From positions 27,232,427 through 27,296,426 of the forward strand of contig OX031065.1 of NCBI GenBank assembly GCA_943736015.1: a DNA stretch of 64,000 nucleotides, written 5' to 3'. Shown here one piece after another: positions 49,505-61,183 of this stretch. The notes under the pieces were generated by a model that was given only the letters and a program-made list of their open reading frames with translations, made no database searches and was not told the origin of the DNA. This DNA is from Tridacna crocea. Its lineage: Eukaryota; Mollusca; Bivalvia; Cardiida; Cardiidae. The translations under genes and the position numbers were made by a program. The stretch's first letter is position 1. The number at the start of each line of letters is the position of its first letter.

Positions 49505-50082
49505 TGCAATATAGATTTATAGTTTTATCAACGTCAACGTAATTGTGTTCAAAATCTTACACAACTGGAGAAATTTATTGGATAAACGATCATATTTCTT
49601 GCTAAAGAATATGGCTGAGTAAATATATATTTTTATTTTTCACAAACTCTTTCCCATTTGCAGATGCTGCTGAAGTATCTGCATTAGAAAGCTTTTGCAA
49701 ACATTGTAGCAAATGAAGGAATTTAGTCAAAAACAGGGAAGATTTCTGTTGAAATGTTTTTCATTTATTTTATGTTATGAGCCTAACAAATTCTCCAGTG
49801 GTGTAAGATTTTTTTTTATCTCTGTTGATACACTAATGTGCTCCATCTTCCCTTTCTTAGTGTATTTATAGTTCCAAACAAATTAACTATCTACCAGAAG
49901 AAATAATGAATTTTTCCAAAATTGAAAGCATTTGCCATAACTTATGAAATCTGCATTAAATGATCAGATGTTTTGCTAAAAGGCTGGAAAACTTCAAAAT
50001 ATTTATGCCTTTTTTCCAGAGTTGTTAAAATTACAGATTTTTTGGTAAAGGATTTAGAGTGTAATCAGCAAATTACAATGAC
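49505..50082 (+). other. Cadherin 3' UTR start and downstream sequence, end not resolved
   Basis: No coding exon seen. An AATAAA lies at 50863-50868, 1.36 kb past the stop, but family A copies intervene and I cannot say which signal is used. A degenerate family A fragment is visible around 49900-50060. Confidence 0.4.
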
Positions 50083-50312
50083 TTAACTCTTTACCAAACG
50101 ACAAAATTTTAGACTGGTCCAAATTGAAAGCATTTGCAGACAACAAATTGAATGTAACCCAGATGATGATTTCTGTCTTTGGTAGGGTAGAAAACATTGC
50201 GGGAAAAGGAGAAAATGCTGGTAACCAGCATTTTCTCCTTTTCCCATAATGTTTTCGGAAGGCTACTTCCTTGGGGGTCGTTAAAAGTCAGGATTGTGTG
50301 GTAAAGAGTTAA
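50083..50312 (-). repeat. Family A element, TTAA to TTAA
   Basis: Intact copy; shares TTAA with a decayed + copy (50309-50525). Confidence 0.92.
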
Positions 50313-50919
50313 TCCTTTACCTTACTGTCCAAACTTTCAATGACTCTGATAGAGAAGGCTTTTGAAAATATTGTGGGAAAAGGGAGAAAATGCTTGTAAC
50401 CAGCATTTTCTCTTATTCTACAACATTTTCTACCGTGTTGAAGAGGGAATCAATTCAGCAACGTTACTTTTGGTCTGAATATGCATTGAATGATGTCAAA
50501 TCAAAATTTTGTAACATTGTTAATGCTAGAACTAGTAAGAAAGAGAATATGGGACACGCAGGGTGTATACTGTACGTAGATAGATAGGTATTTATAGCTT
50601 TATGAAGCATTCCGACACTGAGATTATTTTTGTCATCATGTCACAAAACATAGGTTGTTTCAAATCATGGGTGGTAACCATGGGAACCATCCTTGGTAAA
50701 TGTTATATTTTTGTAAATCCTCTCTTTATGTTGATCTTGTTCTCTCTTTCTGCTGGGTCTACAGAAACCTGTGCATATGGCTTTTTTTTCCTATTGCAGC
50801 ACATATATTTAAAACCATTGTGGTAATAAGGAGAGATTTGCTCTTAAGGAGAATCGAAACTCAATAAATAAGTTGACTTAAAAGTTTAAAAAAAGATACT
50901 AATCATGGAGCCTATCGTC

Positions 50920-51147
50920 TTTACTCTTTATCACACAATCACAACTTTCATTGACCCTGAAAAAGAGGCTTTTTGAAAACATTGTTGGAAAAGGAGAAAA
51001 TGTAGGTAACCAACACTTTCTTCTTTTCCTACAGCGTTTTCTACCCATCCTAATACGAATTTCAATTTTCAAATCACATTTATTTGTGGTCTGCAAATGC
51101 TTTTAATTTGGAAAGGTCGAAAGTTTTGTCACTTAATAAAGAGTAAA
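50920..51147 (+). repeat. Family A element, degenerate
   Basis: ACTCTTTATCACACAATCAC left; hairpin centre GTAGGTAACCAACAC; right end CACTTAATAAAGAGTAA. Confidence 0.8.
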
Positions 51148-51149
51148 AG

Positions 51150-51801
51150 AATTTAAAAAGAATTGCAGATTGCAAATTGGAATGGGCTTAAATGATGGGA
51201 TATATCTGAATGTGGATAGAAAATACTCTGAGAATAGGAGAGTGCTAGTTTTGAATGTTTTTTTTATTGCCTTTTCCCTCTATATTTTTGGAAGCTCTCT
51301 TTGCTTTGTGATATTAGAAATGAGGCTTTTTAGGAAATTCGTTTAATCATCCCTTTATGAGATATTTTCAGAATTGTTCACAGAAAAGTTGTATAAGAGA
51401 TAATTGAGAAATTGACGAAACAAGTCTTGATAACTTAAAAAGTTTGGAAAAGAACCTACTGCTTTAATCATGTACTAAACAAAACAAGTTTTTATGATCC
51501 TTGGATAGAATGCTTTTGGAAACAGTGTAGGAAAGGGAGAAAATGCTGATAAACACCATTTTTCATTGTTTCCAAAAATGTTTTCAACACTTTAAAATAC
51601 ATACACCATCATGTGTGCCACATTTAATTTGTTGTCTGCAAATGTTTGAATTCGGGTAACTCTAAATTGTAAGGTCCAGTAAAGAGATTGATGAAAAAGT
51701 AGCCTTCTTGCTTGCCATATTATTCAGGGGTGTAAAAAGAGATATCATAACAGTGTAATTGTTGAAAAAGAAAAGTTACTCTTGTAGCTGTGAAAATTTT
51801 A
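51150..51801. repeat. Intergenic stretch with one eroded family A copy
   Basis: A decayed family A copy spans about 51470-51690 (GGGAGAAAATGCTGATAAAC, CTGCAAATGTTTGAATTCGG). Otherwise nothing recognised. Confidence 0.6.
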
Positions 51802-52030
51802 TTAACCCTTTACCCCATAAGGCATTTCTCTGGTATCTCTAATTGACCCTAAATAACAGCAAGGATGAAGCTGTTTCTTACGTGTCTATGACACTTTTTG
51901 ATAGCATAGAAAACATCGTGACAAAAGGTAAAATTGCTCGTCACGAGCAATTTTACCTTTTGCCAAAATGTTTTCCAAAGGCTAGTACAAAGAATGCGTA
52001 GAAATGAGTATCTATGGAGTAAAGGGTTAA
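51802..52030 (+). repeat. Family B element, TTAA to TTAA
   Basis: Best B copy: TTAACCCTTTACCCCATAAG, palindrome AAAATTGCTCGTCACGAGCA, TATGGAGTAAAGGGTTAA; 229 bp. Confidence 0.9.
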
Positions 52031-52369
52031 CAAACAAATACAACATTTATGTATCACTCTGACTAATAGCTTTAGAAATTATTGATGGAAAAGAAGCAGT
52101 TTCTCTTAATTTAAAAAAATTTTTTTTTTTTGTCTTTTCCAACAAATTGTGCGATTGGATAAATGGTACTTCGTTTTCTGTCTCTCCTCCATGTGATTTA
52201 TAGATAGTAATGTTTTTTCTTGTCTTAAAGTAGTGTGATGGAACAAACATATCAGTTTTTAGTGATTGTGTGATCACCAAGATTTTCAAAAAAATGGAAA
52301 TAGACATTTACTTTTATATAGAAGTGAAACGCTGCAACAAATGACGAAGTGTGACTGATCAAGTCCTTT

Positions 52370-52475
52370 TAACCCTTAGACTGGTTAGCGTGACTTGCTG
52401 ACCTTTTGCGGACAATGTAGATTCAAGATCAGACTGCACAGAATGTGCGGTCTGATCTTGGATGTACACTGATGC
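52370..52475 (+). repeat. Family C element, left half
   Basis: TTAACCCTTAGACTGGTTAG and palindrome TGCACAGAATGTGCGGTCTG; truncated after TACACTGATGC. 52475-52845 shows nothing recognisable. Confidence 0.8.
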
Positions 52476-52845
52476 ATAAACTTTTCAGATTTTGTCACTT
52501 TGGCAAACTGCTTTGGTCTTGCACAGTTTTTGCCACAGTTTGTATTGAGCTAGTCATTTCACAAATAATTTTGATCCCCATGGTTAACATTAATATTTTA
52601 CCCTATTACGCAGAAACTACCTAACTATTAGATGGAAAGCTGAAATGGAGGACCAAAGACATTGAGTCATAATTAATATAATAATTACAGCATAATTACT
52701 TCATTGTTTTCATTTAGTATTTTTGTAGTTCGGAAAATTTTTGTGAAAGCATTGAAATTGCAAATTAGTTGTATGATGGAAGAAAATTGTCTCAGAACAT
52801 TGGTATAGTCTCATCATCAAATATGTTTTTACCATTGACATGTTT

Positions 52846-53060
52846 TTACCACGCAATCCCTACTTTGACGACCCTGAGAAAGAAGCCTTTAGAAAACATT
52901 GTGGGAAAAGAAGAAAATGCTGGTAACCAGCATTTTCTCCTTTTCCCACGATGTTTTCTACCCTTCACAAAACAAATTTAAAATTTTCAGTCACTTTTAT
53001 CTTGTCGTCTGTAAATGCTTTCAAAATGCTTTAAAATTTTGTCGTTTGGTAATGGGTTAA
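52846..53060 (+). repeat. Family A element
   Basis: TTTACCACGCAATCCCTACT left, near-perfect hairpin 52894-52958, right TTAA 53057-53060. An eroded copy follows at 53225-53455. Confidence 0.88.
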
Positions 53061-53636
53061 TAGTCATATTTGTTTTAAAAAAAATTGCAGTTTAGTTTTA
53101 TTGCTTATGTCCACTGTGACCTACACTTTCAGTGATATATTCCATGGCTTGAGCCGCATTTAATTTTTTATCTGCAAATATTTTCAAGGGGTAGCCTACC
53201 AGCCTAAAATTTTGGCTTCAATGAAACCCATTACCAGACATTTCCAATTTGAATGAATCTAATGGAGAAGGCTTTTGCAAGCATTTTGGGAAAAGGAGAA
53301 AATGCCGTCAAGCAGCATTTTCTGCATTTCCACTATCTTTCCCTCCATTTTGAAGACATAAATAATCTTTTCAGCTACATGGGATAATAATAAATTTTAA
53401 AATGCTATTTAATTTGGACAAGTCAAAGATAAGAATTTTGTCTGAAGGAATTAAGTCAGTTCGCTTACTACAGTCTTAGTTTCTTTAACCATGTTGTCAA
53501 TCCACTTTTCTCCCTTTTCAACAATATTTTCTACCATTTCAAAGAAAGCAGTCATCTCTTGGGCCACATGATATTTTGTGGTCTTCAAATGCTTTTCAAT
53601 TTTGAGGAGTATTAACATTTTGTTAAGTTGCACAGT

Positions 53637-53852
53637 TTTACCAAGCAAGCCCTGGTTTTTACAACCTTGATATAGAAGCCTTTTGAAACCATAGTGGGAA
53701 AAGGAGAAAATGCTGGTAACCAGCATTTTCTCCTTTTCCTGCAATGTTTTCTACACTGCTGTAAAACCAATTTCAATTTTTGAGTTACGGTTATTTTATC
53801 ATCTTCAAGTGCTATCGATTTGGACCAGTCTAATATTTTGTTGTTTGGTAAA
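53637..53852 (+). repeat. Family A element
   Basis: TTTACCAAGCAAGCCCTGGT left, hairpin 53690-53750, GTTTGGTAAAGC right, no TTAA. Confidence 0.85.
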
Positions 53853-54505
53853 GCTTGTAAGCTGAACAATGGATAAAAGTGTCTGTCAATAGAAATATAG
53901 TGATTTGACAATCTGTCTTTTTACATCATGGTTGTGCAAGGTTCTTTTCTCTTTGTATTATTCAAATGTTTAAAATGTTTTTTTTTTTTGTAAATCATTT
54001 ATATATATTTACCTTGTCCCGTATGCTGTCTCGTTATTAAGCTAGAGAGTTCCTTCCCCATTGCGTTGCATGTTAATAGAATCAATATTGCCAGTCAAGA
54101 ATGAATGTGCAAAAAATTAATGTTCAAGGGCTAATGCGGGATTGAATATATAAATAGAAAACTGTGTCCAAACATACAATGTGGTTTATAAATAGCACTT
54201 TAAGAGTTGAAATTTTTTTATCCCTTATCACTTGTAATCAAATCTGTGGAAACAAACTCAAGGTAAACATTGATAGATGCACAGGCCACCACATTATAAC
54301 TGAAATATTGTTGAAAATTGTGTTAAATACCGTACAAACAATCTTTATCCCATAATATGTCCCAAGAAGAACTCGTATCAATCTTTGTATGTCAGTTCAG
54401 TGGCAAGCAACATTGTAGCAAATGACCAGATTTAGTGATTGGAGGAATTTTGCTTTGAGTTACAATGTTTTCAAGTACCAAATACATACACACACTGGGA
54501 TTTTA

Positions 54506-54745
54506 CTCTTTACCACACGATCACATCTTTTAACCGGTAGCACCCAAAGAAAAACAGCCTTTGAAAGCATTGTAGAAAAAAAGAGAAAATGCTGGTAGCC
54601 AGCATATTCTTCTTTTCCTTCAATGTTTTCTACTCTTCTATAGTCAAGTTTCAATTTTTGTTTATTTTGTTTATCGTTTATTTCATTGTCTGCAAAATGC
54701 TTTTAATTTGAAGAAGTCTGAAATTTTATTCTTTGGTAGAGTTAA
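54506..54745 (+). repeat. Family A element, degenerate
   Basis: TACTCTTTACCACACGATCA left, hairpin centre GGTAGCC, right end CTTTGGTAGAGTTAA. Confidence 0.8.
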
Positions 54746-54878
54746 AGGTGCTAGCAGTGTTGAGAGAGGGAAAGGAACACGAAATTTATCATTCCAGCCA
54801 TGTTTGCCCTTACTTTTTTCCGTGTGTAAACAGTATTATATTTATTGCTTTTATGTTGAAATAGTTTGTATAGTTAGC

Positions 54879-55021
54879 TTAACTCTTTTACCACACAATC
54901 CTGGCTTTTAAGGACCCTGAAGAAGGCTTCTGAAAACATTGTGGGAAAAGGAGAAAATGCTGGCATGGTCTGCAAATGAATTCGGACAGGTCCAAGATTT
55001 TGTCATCTTGTAAAGGGTTAA
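54879..55021 (+). repeat. Family A element with internal deletion
   Basis: TTAA at both ends but only 143 bp: the second hairpin arm and flank are deleted at GCTGGCATGGTCTGC. Confidence 0.87.
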
Positions 55022-55086
55022 GGTATATCTTGCTTGTTGACATCTCCAGACGTACTCCATATCCCTATACCAAACAGTTTAGGGTT

Positions 55087-55316
55087 TTAACCCATTACCA
55101 AACAACAATATTTTAGACTGGTCCAACTTGAAAGCATTTGCAGACGACAAAATAAAAGTGACTGAAAATTTGAAATTTGTTTTGTGAAGGGTAGAAAACA
55201 TTGTGGGAAAAGGAGAAAATGCTGGTTACCAGCATTTTCTCCTTTTCCCACAATGTTTTCTAAAGGCTTTTTTTTCAGGGGCGTCAAAAGTAGGGATTGT
55301 GTGGTAATGGGGTAAA
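55087..55316 (-). repeat. Family A element, near-consensus
   Basis: Left TTAA, perfect hairpin (55196-55261), right end GGTAATGGGGTAA. Confidence 0.92.
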
Positions 55317-55345
55317 ATTACTCCTTGATGAAGAATTTTTTGGTG

Positions 55346-55567
55346 TACCCATTACCACACAAACCCTACTTTTGACAACCCTGAGAAAGAAGCCTTTAGA
55401 AAACATTGTGGGAAAAGGAGAAAATGCTGGTAACCAGCATTTTCCCCTTTTCCCACAATGCTTTCTACCAATCTCAAAACAAATTTCAAATTTTCAGTCA
55501 CTTTTGTCATCTGCAAATGCTTTGGATCAGGACAAACTAAACTTTTGTCATTTTTGGTAATAAGTTA
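55346..55567 (+). repeat. Family A element
   Basis: CCCATTACCACACAAACCCT left, right TTAA 55564-55567; a hairpin-only fragment (55573-55740) and a decayed copy (55740-55950) follow. Confidence 0.88.
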
Positions 55568-56149
55568 ATTGTGTGGAAAGGGGAAAATGCTAGTAACCAG
55601 CGTTTTCTCCTTTTTCCACAATGTGTTCTACTATTTCAGAGTACTGAAGCTCATTTTGTACTACTTTTGAAGTTGCTGTCTTTAGATGCTTTTAATGGGA
55701 AAGAGCCTAGAATTTGTCATTTGGTAGAGATCATTTAAAACTCTTTAATAGATTATGGACATGTCCAAATTGAAAACTGAAGGTGACTAAAGATGGCTAT
55801 AAAATTGAAATTTATCTATGGAATGCATAGAAAACATTATAGGAGAAGAGAAAATGCTGGTTTTAGCCATTTTCTCAGTTTACCATTACTTTTTCAAAAA
55901 GCATCCTTCTGCAGTTTGTTAAAACTCCAGATCGTTTTGCATGCGGTTAATATAATGTCTCTAAGATGACTGCATAGAATAAAAGAGGAGTCTGTCAGAA
56001 TGATAGTTCACTTAAAGATATAGTCATTTGTCAATATATTTATTACTAGGGCAACTTTTGCTGTTTTGTTTATATTTTATTTTTCCAAAATAGGTTGTGT
56101 ATTCTATTCATTTTTTTTTTTCAGTGCCTCTGCATCCTCTTCTCCCACA

Positions 56150-56375
56150 ACATTGAGTGTTAATGATCACCAAGAAGGAATTTTTTAACACATAGTGGTA
56201 AAAGGAGAAAATACTGGTATTTTAACCAGCACTTTCTCCTTTTTCAACAATGTCTTCTATCCTTTCTAAGATAAATCCCAGAACTTGAATAACACTTATA
56301 ATTATTGTTTGCAAATGCCTAAGGTTTGGATGGATCTAAAATTGTGCTATCTGGTAAAGCATTGAAAAAAGGGAT
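56150..56375 (+). repeat. Family A element, strongly decayed
   Basis: Hairpin centre ACTGGTATTTTAACCAGCAC; right end ATCTGGTAAAGCATTGA. Confidence 0.68.
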
Positions 56376-56490
56376 AAAAAGATGATGACAAGTAGAGTTT
56401 TTCTATCAATGCAATACTTTTTTCATCTACATTACTTGTCTCTGCATTTCAGTTTTGTTTTCATAAAGTTTCAGTTTCTTTTATTTTTCA

Positions 56491-56690
56491 TTAACCCATT
56501 ACCACACAATCCCTACTTTTGACGCCCCTGAGAAAGAAGCCTTTTGAAAACACTGTGGGAAAAGGAGAAAATGCTGGTAACCAGCATTTTCTCCTTTTCC
56601 CACAGTGCTTTCTACCCTTCCCAGAACAAATTTCAATTTTTCAGTCACCTTTATTTTGTCATCTGCTAATGCTTTATGTACAAGTCATGA
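56491..56690 (+). repeat. Family A element, right end truncated
   Basis: TTAACCCATTACCACACAAT left, perfect hairpin (56546-56608), then truncated before the terminal 30 bases. Confidence 0.9.
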
Positions 56691-56711
56691 TAAGAAGATT
56701 TTGATCATATT

Positions 56712-56941
56712 TTAACCCTTTCCCAAAAAATCCTTGGTTTTAACGGGTCTAGAATAGTAGCCTTTTGAAAATATTGTGGGAAAAGGAGAAAATGCTGGTA
56801 ACCAGCATTTTTCTCCTTTTCCCACAATGTTTTCTACCCTATCATAAACAGAAATCATCTTTTCAGCAAGAGTTGAATTGTCGTCTGCAAATGCTTTCAA
56901 TTTGGTCTCATCCAAAAGCTTGTCGTTTGGGAAAGGGTTAA
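56712..56941 (+). repeat. Family A element, 'CCCTTTCCCAAA' subtype, TTAA to TTAA
   Basis: Full-length copy of the subtype with an intact hairpin (56766-56832). It shows that the short copies at 13987 and 43388 are deletion forms. Confidence 0.9.
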
Positions 56942-57439
56942 GTAATTTTATTGTGTGTATATTTTAAGTGATAACATTGTTGTTTGCTGTGTAACTTGTA
57001 ATATTTAGTTGTTCACAGAGGTAGTAATTCTATTTGTACATGTATAGAGCATTGAAATTTTGTCAGTAGGCAAAAAATAAACCCTTAACCACACATTTCG
57101 GAGTTGTGAGAATAAGCCGTTGGAAAACACCTTTGGGAAAGGGAGAAAATGCTAGTAATCAACTTTCACAATGTTTTCTCTCCTATCAAACTACTAATTC
57201 CATCATCCTAGCCACATTTGAAGTCTGCACAAACTTTCAATTTTTGCAAGTCTGCCCTTTTTTGTGTATGTGTGATAAAAACTCTGGTCACATCTTACAT
57301 AGTTGACCACTGTGGGGAATGGCCATAGTTGAACATATTGAATGTATTTGAATGTACATACGGAACTGTAGTTCAGCATAGAGATGAACATAAGTTTTGA
57401 CTTATGTTTTGTCAGTAGTAAGCACATAATACTTCAACA

Positions 57440-58175
57440 TGTTCAAAAATTGGTTACAGATGTTGTGGCCTTAGTTCGAACTTTGTTGACCTCAGTTAAC
57501 TGCAGTTGACCTTACTGAACCATAGTGTTAAATATGTGCAACCACAGCTAACTACAGTCATTCACAACCACAGCCAACTACAGTCATTCCCAACCACATT
57601 CAACTACTTAACTCATTACCAAACGACAATATTTTAAGCTTGTCCAAATTGAAAGCATTTGCAGACGACAAAATAAAAGTGACTGAAAATTTGAAATTGT
57701 TTTGTGAAGGGCAGAAAACATCGTAGGAAAATATTTTCTGAAGGCTTCTCTCTCGGGGGCGTCAAAAGTAGGATTGTATGGTAATGGGTTAAGATGTGAC
57801 AATGGTTGAAGCACAATGGCTCCAGCTTACTGATTTTTGGTTACAGATGTTGTGGCCATATGTTGAACCTTGTTGATCTCGGTTAACTGTAAATGACTTT
57901 ATGAAGAATAATGTTAAATATGTTCAACCACAGCTGACTATAGTCATTCCCCACCACGGTCAACTATGTAAGATGTGACAATGGTTGAAGCACAATGACT
58001 CCAGCTTACTGATTTTTGATTACAGATGTTGTGGCCATAGTTCAAACCTTGTTGATCTCAGTTAACTGTAACTGACCTTATGAACAATAGTGTTAAATAT
58101 ATTCAACCACAGCTGACTACAGTCATTCCCCACCACGGTCAACTATGTAAGATGTAACAATGGTTGAAGTACAAT
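57440..58175 (+). repeat. About 180-bp tandem repeat, 3 units, split by a family A element
   Basis: The unit contains ACAGATGTTGTGGCC (57455, 57843, 58023), TTGTTGACCTCAGTTAACTG and CAACCACAGCTAACTACAGT. Units 2 and 3 are 180 bases apart; unit 1 has an extra 26-base internal duplication and the family A copy 57608-57792. Confidence 0.85.
57608..57792 (-). repeat. Family A element inside a tandem repeat (target site visible)
   Basis: The reading CAACTAC-TTAA ... TTAA-GATGTGAC compares with CAACTATGTAAGATGTGAC in the next unit, so one TTAA is the target and the second is its duplication. One hairpin arm is deleted. Confidence 0.9.
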
Positions 58176-58550
58176 GACTGAAGCTTACTGGAGAAAAGAT
58201 GATTGAATGCTTTAGGGTCGACTCTATTTGCAATATTGTCAATGTAACTGTTGAGTTTGTATTTGTAGGAAGGTTTTATTTGTGTACATTTGCCTTGCAT
58301 AATAAATAAAGTTGTGATCAGAATGATAACCAAGGCAACATAGTTATGACTGATAGTCTGTAATTTTGAATTCGCTTACTTTTGATACACATGTATTTAA
58401 AGCTCTTTTCCATACAGCAAACTTGGTGCTTACACAATGGTATGGTTTATATAAGTTCATGGAACTATCTGATCTCTACAGAACTCCATGGAAGACTGGT
58501 TTTGAAAATAATTATCTCTGTTGTCTCTTTTTTCCACAAAGGTTAAATCT
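58176..58550. other. Intergenic sequence without recognised content
   Basis: Contains AATAAATAAA near 58300; no gene or known repeat seen. Confidence 0.4.
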
Positions 58551-58775
58551 GAACCCTTAACCAAACAGTCCCTGGTTGTTACGGCCCCGAGAAAGAAGCC
58601 TTTAGAAAAAATTGTGGGAAAAGGAGAAAATAATGGTAACCAGCGTTTTCTCCTTTTTTGACATTTTCTACCATGCTGGAAACAAATTTCAATTTTTTAT
58701 ATACATTTATTTTGTCATGTGCAAATGCTTTCAATTTGGACAACTCTAAAATTTTGTGGTTTGGTAAAGAGTAAA
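58551..58775 (+). repeat. Family A element
   Basis: ACCCTTAACCAAACAGTCCC left, hairpin with one arm eroded, right end GTTTGGTAAAGAGTAA; a decayed copy follows to 59010. Confidence 0.83.
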
Positions 58776-59214
58776 CCAAAAGACAAAATTTCAGGCTGAT
58801 GAAAAGTGAAAGCATTGCAGATGACAAATTATATAAATTGTTGCCAAAAGGTGAAATATTTTGTAAAATATAGAAAAAACTGTGGGCGAAGGAGAAAATG
58901 CTAGTAACTAGCCTTTCAAAGACAAATTCCATAATTTGTGTCACAATTTTCATCTGCAAATGCTTCTAAATTGGATCAGTCTAAAATGTTGCTGTTTGGG
59001 AAAGAGCTCAAAGCACAGAATCACTGTTTTATATTATCAGTCACTAGTCAAGTATATTGTATTACAGAAGCTGGCATCAGTATGTTTATTTTTTTATTGT
59101 GTCTATCATTTCAGAGCCAATTATTTTTACTATCTTATTCACAAGATCAAAATCATTTTATTTGTTTCTATGTACATGTCAGCAAATTTTACTTGCAATC
59201 ATGTTGCTGATTAA

Positions 59215-59443
59215 TTAACTCTTTACCAAATGACAAAATTTTAGACTAGTCCAAATTGAAACCATTTGCAGACGACAAATTAAAGACTGCTCAAATCCTG
59301 GAATTTGTCCTTCATAGATAAGAAACCATTGTAGGAAAAGGAGAAAATGGTGGTTACCAAGATTTTCTCCTTTTTCTATAATGTTTTCAAGAGGCTTCTT
59401 TCCATGGGTCATTAAAACTTTGGATTGTTTGATAAAGGGTTAA
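59215..59443 (-). repeat. Family A element, TTAA to TTAA
   Basis: Intact ends; hairpin 59332-59380 with GGTGGTTACCAAG centre. Confidence 0.9.
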
Positions 59444-59579
59444 ATAGATGTATTCTGTAGAAAGTTATTTTTTTATTTTGCAGCACAAGAATTTTGAAAG
59501 CATGAAGGCAAAGGGAGAAATTGCATTTGATGACCAGTTTCTTCTTTTGCCACAATATTTTTACATGTTATGTTCGTTT

Positions 59580-60050
59580 GTTACCTTTTTACCACACAAC
59601 CTCTATTTTTAATGGCCTCGAGGTAGGCTTTTGACGGCATTGTGCTGAAAGAAGTTGCTGACAACACTCTTTTTCCAACAATCTTTTGCACACATAAGAA
59701 GCCATGATTCTTTTTTTCTTGAATTTTCTAATATGCTGGCTTTGGATGCTTTCAATTTTGGAGTTTAAAATTTGTCATTTCAGAAATGGTGAAGCCCTAA
59801 TTCATATAGATATTATTACATAAAAAAGACATTATCTTTTTATGTTTGTTTGGAGAGAAGAAAATGTAGTCTTCTCCATAAGTGAAACCATTTGCAAACT
59901 TGAATGTGGCTCAAATGATCATGTGTCCTTGATAGGGTAGAAAACATTGTCGGGAAAAGGGGAAAATGCTGGTTACCAGTATTTTCTTCTATTCCCGCAA
60001 TGTTTCTTTCTTTGGGTCATTAACTTTGATTTTGTCTGGTAAAAGGCTGA
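59580..60050. repeat. Two decayed family A copies
   Basis: 59580-59800 forward (TTTTACCACACAACCTC) and 59860-60050 reverse (hairpin 59952-60003). Nothing else recognised between 59444 and 60209. Confidence 0.65.
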
Positions 60051-60209
60051 AAGTCTTACTTTTTTCTCCTTACATGTACTGTACCATATACATTACTTTA
60101 CATTATGTTTTCTTCTCAAAATCAAAATGCACTTCAGGGAAATTGTCAAATTTGTCTGCTGCAAATTTGTTTCCGGAGATAATTGATAGCTGATCCAGAT
60201 TTCACAAAT

Positions 60210-60433
60210 TTAACCCATTACCACACAATCCCTACTTTTGACAACCCTGTAAAAGAAGCCTTTAGAAAACATAGAGGAAAAAGGGGAAAATGCTGGTAGC
60301 CAGCATTTTCTCCTTTTCCCACAATGTTTTCTACCCATAACAAAGTGAATTTCAAATTTTCAGTGCCTTTTGTCATCTGAAAATGCTTTCAATTTGGACA
60401 TGCCAAAAATTTTGATGTTTGGTTATGAGTTAA
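60210..60433 (+). repeat. Family A element, TTAA to TTAA
   Basis: Near-consensus left; shares TTAA 60430-60433 with the next copy in opposite orientation. Confidence 0.92.
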
Positions 60434-60658
60434 CTCATTACCAAACAACAAAATTTTAGGTTTGTCCAAATCCAAAGCATTTGCAGACGACAAAATAAAA
60501 GAGACTGAAAATTTGAAATTTGTTTTGTGAAGTGTAGAAAACATTCTGGGAAAAGGAGAAAATGCTGGTTACCAGCATTTTCTCTTTTTCCGGTAAGATT
60601 TTCTAAAGGCTTCTTTCTCAGGGTTGTCCAAAGTAGGGATTGTATGGTAATGGGTTAA
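60430..60658 (-). repeat. Family A element, TTAA to TTAA, back to back
   Basis: Near-consensus; hairpin 60549-60592 with one eroded arm end (CCGGTAAG). Beyond it, 60659-60999 shows nothing recognisable. Confidence 0.92.
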
Positions 60659-60999
60659 TAGTTTTGTAAATTACTTTGATTTTTATAGATTGTTTTCTGT
60701 GTTCTGTTGTGTAGATGTTAACATGTGATGGTGCATTCATCATGTATATAGAAAGTTTTTGTGTGTACATGTACTTATTAATTATTGTTCATCAGTTTTC
60801 ATCCACATTTTTGTCCATTATTTCATCATTTTTCTATGAAAAGAGAATTAAAACATGTTTTTGTATATGTGTTGGTCTAATCCTTCTATTCCTGGGTGAA
60901 ACCCTAAAGTAGTCTATGGTCCCAACTCAAACATAACTGTGATCTTGTATCTGTCTTGTCTGTCGAAAAAACAAACTTGGCTATCTATATTCTAGGACC

Positions 61000-61183
61000 T
61001 TAACTTTCGGCTGCTTGGCATGGCTCAAAGACCTTTAGCAAACAGTTTAGTCAAGATCAGACTGCACAGAACATGCAGTCTGATCATGGATCTACACTGA
61101 GGAGATATCGTTATCCAAAGAGTACTTTTGAAATGGAAGAATTTGGGGTTATACTGTTAGCTTGAAAGTTTCATTTCACTTAA
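61000..61183 (+). repeat. Family C element, TTAA to TTAA
   Basis: TTAACTTTCGGCTGCTTGGC, palindrome CAGACTGCACAGAACATGCA, TTAA 61180-61183, shared with a family A copy. Confidence 0.83.

Noticed and set aside
58366..58560. A small gene in the intergenic region
   Set aside because: 65-codon frame with no motif, no splice partner and AT-rich composition like its surroundings.
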